A DNA stretch of 32,250 bases, from the NCBI GenBank assembly GCA_958366985.1, contig CATXDC010000021.1:1-32250 (forward strand). The letters run 5' to 3'. Of this stretch, positions 28,243 through 32,250 are shown in pieces (positions within the stretch are counted from its first letter, which is position 1; every line of letters starts with the position of its first letter). Under the pieces are notes generated by a model. The model saw nothing but the letters and a program-made list of their open reading frames with translations, was not told the origin of the DNA and did no database searches. The position numbers and the translations under genes were made by a program. Source of the stretch: an uncultured Oscillospiraceae bacterium (lineage in GTDB: Bacteria > Bacillota > Clostridia > Oscillospirales > Acutalibacteraceae).

Positions 28243-29943
28243 ATGAAAGTTGTAATTATCGGAGGAGTTGCAGGAGGAGCAACAGCAGCAGCCCGTCTTC
28301 GCAGGCTTGATGAAAGCGCAGAGATAGTGGTACTTGAAAGAAGCGGCTATGTTTCCTATGCAAACTGCGGACTTCCTTATTATGCAGGCGGCGTTATAAA
28401 GGACAAAAGCGCACTGACACTTAAAACACCGGAGGACTTTTACGAGCGTTTCCGTGTTGACGTGCGTGTTAAGAATGAAGTTACCGCAATAAATCCTGAG
28501 AAAAAGACGGTTACTGTTCGTCGTCTTGAGGATATGTGCGAATATGAAGAAAGCTATGATAAGCTGATACTTTCTCCCGGAGCAAAAGCTATTCAGCTTC
28601 CTCTTCCGGGAGCCGACAGTGAAAAGATAATGACTCTTCGCACTGTTGAGGATGTTTTCAGAATCAGAGAGTATCTGGAAGAAAACAATCCCGAAACAGC
28701 TGTTGTAATCGGCGGAGGTTTTATCGGACTTGAAGCCGCTGAGAATCTTATGCATTACGGAGTTAAAACAACTCTCTTTCAGAACAGCCCCCATGTAATG
28801 CCGAATCTTGATTATGATATTGCAAGTCAGGTAAACTCTTATCTTCGCAGCAAAGGTCTTGATTTAAGACTCAATAAATCTGTAAACGGATTTATTGAGG
28901 AAAACGGAAAAATAACAGTAACCGTTGAAAATTCCGAAAGCGTCACTGCTGACCTTGTTATTATGGCAGTAGGCGTTGTTCCCGAAACACATTTAGCAGA
29001 AAATGCAGGACTTAAGCTTGGTATAAAGAAAGCTATCGTTGTAAACGAACATATGGAAACTTCTGTTCCTGATATTTATGCAGTAGGCGATGCAGTACAG
29101 ATTAGGAACTTTGTAACAGGCGAGGATGCACTCATTTCACTTGCTGGTCCTGCCAATAAACAGGGCAGAATAGCGGCTGATAATATCTGTGGTATCAGAA
29201 GCGAATACACAGGCGGACAGGGTTCATCTGTTATTAAGCTTTTTGATATGACAGTTGCTTCTACGGGTATAAACGAGAAGAATGCCTCAGAATTAGGACT
29301 GGAATACGATAAAGCAGTAACTTATTCTGCATCCCACGCAACATACTATCCCGGTGCAACGGATATGACAATAAAAACCATTTACGTTCCGTCAACAGGA
29401 AAAATTCTTGGAGCTCAGATTGTAGGTTTTGAGGGTGTAGATAAGCGTATTGATGTTATGGCAGCGGCAATCAGAGGAGGTATGACCTCAGTTGATCTTG
29501 AAGAGCTGGAGCTTTCATATGCGCCGCCATTTTCATCGGCAAAGGATCCTGTAAATATGGCTGGATATGTTATAGAGAATCTCCGTTCAGGACTGGTAAA
29601 ACAGCATCATTGGCACGATGTAGAAAAGCTTATAGGTGATGATTCTGTTATTCTTCTTGATACAAGAACAGTAGGAGAGTATAGACGTGGCAGAATACCA
29701 GGCTCTGTAAATATCCCTCTCGATAGTCTCCGTGAGAGATTGGGAGAACTCGATAAATCAAAAAAGATTTACGTTAACTGTTTCAGCGGCCTCCGAAGCT
29801 ATATTGCCTGCCGTATCCTTACCCAGAACGGATTCGATTGCAGCAATCTGTCTGGAGGATTCAGGTATTATGAATATATCGCAGGGGACAAGGCATATGA
29901 TGAAGAGCCGACACATCCATGCGGAATAAAAATAGAAAAGTAA
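28243..29943 (+). CDS. CoA-disulfide reductase/polysulfide reductase with C-terminal rhodanese domain
   Basis: A 566-aa flavoprotein. The N-terminal FAD motif is GGVAGGATAAARLRRL. The redox Cys42 lies in YANCGLPYY, the single-cysteine type seen in CoA-disulfide reductases and Npsr-type polysulfide reductases. The NAD-binding site is GGGFIGLEAAEN, and the second FAD segment is IYAVGDA. The dimerisation domain ends about 440. Residues about 460-560 form a rhodanese domain with Cys513 in YVNCFSGLRS. It probably reduces CoA persulfide or disulfide with NAD(P)H. Together with the small rhodanese and thioredoxin it forms a thiol/sulfane-sulfur operon. Confidence 0.92.
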   Translation: MKVVIIGGVAGGATAAARLRRLDESAEIVVLERSGYVSYANCGLPYYAGGVIKDKSALTLKTPEDFYERFRVDVRVKNEVTAINPEKKTVTVRRLEDMCEYEESYDKLILSPGAKAIQLPLPGADSEKIMTLRTVEDVFRIREYLEENNPETAVVIGGGFIGLEAAENLMHYGVKTTLFQNSPHVMPNLDYDIASQVNSYLRSKGLDLRLNKSVNGFIEENGKITVTVENSESVTADLVIMAVGVVPETHLAENAGLKLGIKKAIVVNEHMETSVPDIYAVGDAVQIRNFVTGEDALISLAGPANKQGRIAADNICGIRSEYTGGQGSSVIKLFDMTVASTGINEKNASELGLEYDKAVTYSASHATYYPGATDMTIKTIYVPSTGKILGAQIVGFEGVDKRIDVMAAAIRGGMTSVDLEELELSYAPPFSSAKDPVNMAGYVIENLRSGLVKQHHWHDVEKLIGDDSVILLDTRTVGEYRRGRIPGSVNIPLDSLRERLGELDKSKKIYVNCFSGLRSYIACRILTQNGFDCSNLSGGFRYYEYIAGDKAYDEEPTHPCGIKIEK

Positions 29944-29950
29944 ATAAGAT

Positions 29951-29986
29951 AAACGGGAACTGTTTTGTATAGCTGCCGTTTTTTAC
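29951..29986 (+). terminator. Terminator after the CoA-disulfide reductase
   Basis: AAACGG pairs with CCGTTT, with an inner partial stem, and a T-run follows. Confidence 0.65.
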
Positions 29987-30038
29987 TTTAATAAAGCATG
30001 GATCAAAAATGCGGCTTACAAACAAAATAAAATAAAAG

Positions 30039-30069
30039 CGCCTCAGATACTAATAATGTATCTGAGGCG
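30039..30069 (-). terminator. Terminator of the 545-aa surface protein gene
   Basis: CGCCTCAGATAC and GTATCTGAGGCG form a perfect 12-bp stem. On the minus strand it is followed by CTTTTATTTTATTTT. It lies 28 bp beyond the stop codon. Confidence 0.9.
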
Positions 30070-30096
30070 TTACTGGTTTAATAAGTAAATGTAATC

Positions 30097-31734
30097 TTAT
30101 TTTTTATTAGATGATTTCTTGTTTTTCATCTTTTTTATTGTTATTAAGGAATAAGCTCCTGAGCCAATCAAAACAACAGCGCAGACAGCATAGATAATTA
30201 TTATCTTAACATTGAGACCACCATTTTCTGAAGATGAACCATTTGTAAGTTTAGATGAATTATCTATGGAACCTGAAATAGCAGGATTTTTGCCGGAAGA
30301 GAGTCCGGGGATAGATGAGTTGCTGCCTAATTCATAAGGAACAAAACCTAAATCGCTAGGATTTTTGAAAATATATTCTTTATTGTCTGAAGAGCTGCCA
30401 CTTCCACTCGAAGAAGATCCATTGCCGTTCTCATTGCCACCAATGGGAGGAACTGGAAGTGTGGGATCCTCAGGAAGAGTTTCTGTACCGTTATGTATGT
30501 ACAGAGTATATGTGGCGCTGTTTTTAACGCTTCCGTCGTCGTAGCTAACTGCTATCTTTGCAACTGTAAGATCACCTGTAATGGCAAGGCTATGACTTCC
30601 GCCGCTCTTAACTGCTGTACCATTGATAGTTATATGAGCATACTGAGTTTTATCAGATCCAAGTTCAGTGGCAAATGCGAAAGGAGTAATCCAAATTGAT
30701 TTGCAGTTGTATTCAAGATATACATCATATTCGTATATGTCTGAGTAAAATTCGTTATCGATATCGAAAAGACCTAAACGGCACGCATGTTTAAATAAAT
30801 CTTCAAGCGAATTATCGTTTATGGTTGATTCACCCTTAGATTCAATCATCAAACCTAAAATAAGAGCAGGCATAGCATCCTTATCTGAGCTAGTGACAAC
30901 AATAAATGCATCCTCAGGAGTGGGAGAAACATCGTATGTCATCTTGATAATTGAAGCAGTATAAGCACCGGTGAGGTAATCTTTATCTTTTTGTGTATAA
31001 TTAGCGACATCGTGATTTTCTATTTTATATCCCTGTTTTTCTGCCATCATAATTTTATAAAGGGAATATATTTCATCGGCATCAGCATTTTCAGATACCT
31101 GATAACCGTTTTCAATAAGACTTCTTTTAATATTATAAATGGCATAATCTTCTATTGTCTCAATATCTGCCGGAACAGTATCTCCCATTAATGCAGCAGC
31201 AATAAGTACAACAGTTCTATCTATTGAAGTTCCGTCGGGAACATCAAAATGTATTCCGACTACAGGATATAAAAGATCATATTTAAGGCAGGCATATGCG
31301 ACTGCAACATATGTCTTATTTACAGTAGAATCATCATCATGGAAAACAATTTTATGTTCTGTTTGAAGATAGCTTTTCATTACATCATATTCATCAAATA
31401 TACCTGTTTGATCAATAATCTGGTATATCTGTGTAATAATTTTTTCGTAAGCATCTCCAAGGTCATCAGAAGTCATTGTAGCCAGCTTCTTTAATCCGTC
31501 TACTTCTTTTCTGAAACCACCTAAAGTACGGCTGTAAATACCTTCACTTCTGGGGTACATTGGATTTTTTACAAAATCTGTTGAAGTCTCACGTACATAG
31601 ATATCGGAAAGCCATGCCGGGTTTTCCTCTGAATCATTATTGGCAGTACCTGCAAAAACCGGAAAAGCACAAATGCTTATACATACGACCAATACTAAAG
31701 AAAGTAAGACGCAAACGGCTTTTTTTAAATTCAT
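30097..31734 (-). CDS. Membrane-anchored surface protein, unknown function
   Basis: A 545-aa protein with a signal peptide (residues 1-28, cleavage after VFA), an extracellular region, and a C-terminal membrane span (about 510-530) followed by a basic tail ending in KKSSNKK. The first 300 residues look alpha-helical and unfamiliar. Residues about 335-415 form a beta-rich domain (SIWITPFAFATELGSDKTQYAHI... SLAITGDLTVAKIAVSYDDGSVKNSATYTLYIH) with the look of a cadherin-like sandwich. A Gly/Ser/Asn linker then separates it from the anchor. No LPXTG motif is seen. The ribosome site is AAAGGG. The long 5' leader may be structured. Confidence 0.8.
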   Translation of the reverse strand: MNLKKAVCVLLSLVLVVCISICAFPVFAGTANNDSEENPAWLSDIYVRETSTDFVKNPMYPRSEGIYSRTLGGFRKEVDGLKKLATMTSDDLGDAYEKIITQIYQIIDQTGIFDEYDVMKSYLQTEHKIVFHDDDSTVNKTYVAVAYACLKYDLLYPVVGIHFDVPDGTSIDRTVVLIAAALMGDTVPADIETIEDYAIYNIKRSLIENGYQVSENADADEIYSLYKIMMAEKQGYKIENHDVANYTQKDKDYLTGAYTASIIKMTYDVSPTPEDAFIVVTSSDKDAMPALILGLMIESKGESTINDNSLEDLFKHACRLGLFDIDNEFYSDIYEYDVYLEYNCKSIWITPFAFATELGSDKTQYAHITINGTAVKSGGSHSLAITGDLTVAKIAVSYDDGSVKNSATYTLYIHNGTETLPEDPTLPVPPIGGNENGNGSSSSGSGSSSDNKEYIFKNPSDLGFVPYELGSNSSIPGLSSGKNPAISGSIDNSSKLTNGSSSENGGLNVKIIIIYAVCAVVLIGSGAYSLITIKKMKNKKSSNKK

Positions 31735-31764
31735 TTTAATGTCGCCCTTTCAAATGCAAAATTC

Positions 31765-31910
31765 ATGTCTGTTCTGCACGGTTTACTAATAATGAGAATG
31801 TAATTAAAATGCAAATTTATATTCCTATTGCGAAGTAAACGACTAATTGAAAATAAATTGTTAACAGACATCACTACGTAAATGATAAACTAAATGTATC
31901 AAAATGTCAA
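31765..31910 (-). promoter_or_regulatory. Promoter and possibly structured leader of the surface protein gene
   Basis: On the minus strand, TTGACA (31905-31910) and TATCAT (31882-31887) are 17 bp apart, giving a leader of about 140 bases. Its ends carry the perfect 9-bp pair AACAGACAT (31863-31871) and ATGTCTGTT (31765-31773). Inside is a second pair, GTTTAC with GTAAAC. The layout resembles a cis-acting RNA, but I recognise no class. I see no gene in 31735-32045. Confidence 0.5.
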
Positions 31911-31980
31911 CTATTGGTGTATTGATGATGAAAAATATATCAGTTCAGAAAACGTATGGTAAATTTAATGGTAAATATTA

Positions 31981-32012
31981 AAAAGCTGTCAGTTTTAAAC
32001 TGACAGCTTTTA
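31981..32012. terminator. Bidirectional terminator for the last gene
   Basis: AAAAGCTGTCAGTTT and AAACTGACAGCTTTT form an almost perfect stem with T-runs on both strands. It ends the minus-strand gene that stops at 32046. Confidence 0.85.
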
Positions 32013-32045
32013 TTAAAATCTACAATAAGCTAATTATAAATGTTA

Positions 32046-32250
32046 TTAGTCTTTGCGAGATTTTCTGCTGATGATGATTGCTCCACCAGCGGCTACTGCA
32101 GCAGCTGCAACGAGTGCAATTGCAATTGAATCACCTGTGGGAACATCATTTCCGTCATCGGGTGTTTCTGAAGGAGCTTCAGATGAAGGCTCATCATCTG
32201 TGGGATCTGTGGGATCTGTGGGATCTGTGGGATCTGTGGGATCTGTGGGA
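32046..32250 (-). CDS. C-terminus of a surface protein with DPT repeats (cut by the window edge)
   Basis: Only the last 68 codons are in the window. It has a tandem Asp-Pro-Thr linker from a 9-bp repeat, then an acidic Ser/Pro/Glu stretch (DDEPSSEAPSETPDDGND), V-P-T-G-D, a hydrophobic span (SIAIALVAAAAVAAGGAIIIS) and the basic tail SRKSRKD. PTGD before a membrane span and basic tail is common at the C-terminus of surface proteins in Clostridia and resembles a non-LPXTG sorting signal. Function of the missing part is unknown. Confidence 0.8.
   Translation of the reverse strand, partial: PTDPTDPTDPTDPTDPTDDEPSSEAPSETPDDGNDVPTGDSIAIALVAAAAVAAGGAIIISRKSRKD
32196..32249. repeat. Six 9-bp tandem repeats encoding DPT
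   Basis: The unit ATCTGTGGG is repeated six times, the first after CATC, and continues past the window edge. On the minus strand it reads Asp-Pro-Thr. Such arrays change copy number easily by slippage, which would change linker length. Confidence 0.9.

Noticed and set aside
32196..32249. CRISPR array
   Set aside because: The repeats are 9 bp with no spacers and encode a regular DPT linker. No other array-like structure is present in the window.

Overview
The window looks like chromosome from an anaerobic, spore-forming member of the Clostridia, probably close to Ruminococcaceae/Oscillospiraceae. The evidence is a set of sporulation genes (SipL-like, SpoIVA, YaaL/DUF2508, BofA), a tyrosine T-box, a DUF3787 protein, a Bce-type peptide-resistance module, an Fe-S/flavin enoate-reductase-type enzyme and moderate-to-low GC. 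I cannot name the species.

The main result is that spoIVA is split. Codons 1-401 lie at 1826-3028 and the last 91 codons at 15799-16074. Between them is a 12,770-bp element (3031-15800) that ends in a large serine recombinase gene. Joining the halves at a shared CACAT (3026-3030 and 15796-15800) gives one frame of 401 + 91 = 492 codons, the length I recall for Bacillus subtilis SpoIVA. A 16-bp inverted repeat with one mismatch sits just inside the two ends. This is the architecture of a skin-like sporulation intervening element, removed from the mother-cell genome to rebuild a coat gene. A 48-codon gene just upstream of the recombinase is a candidate excision factor, and a sigma-E-like promoter precedes it. 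Excision itself is inferred.

Layout: 1-266 is the leader with a hairpin. 267-3028 holds sipL and the spoIVA 5' part. 3031-15800 is the element. Its cargo is a small membrane protein (minus strand), a Bce-type regulator, kinase and ABC transporter with a lipoprotein and a small membrane protein, a MATE exporter behind a leader-peptide attenuator (minus), a MarR-MFS pair, an FAD/Rieske oxidoreductase (minus), the 48-aa protein and the recombinase. The cargo is mostly drug or peptide resistance. If excision is confined to the mother cell, the spore would keep it.

Right of the element come the spoIVA 3' part, two tRNA-Leu genes (GAG and CAG), citrate synthase (minus), tyrS with its T-box (minus), yaaL-bofA (minus), an old-yellow-enzyme-type reductase (plus), a DUF3787 protein (minus), two tandem acyl-CoA synthetases (plus), and a Crp/Fnr regulator followed by a thioredoxin, rhodanese and CoA-disulfide-reductase operon (plus). 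The right end has a membrane-anchored surface protein (minus) and the C-terminus of a second surface protein with DPT repeats, cut by the window edge.
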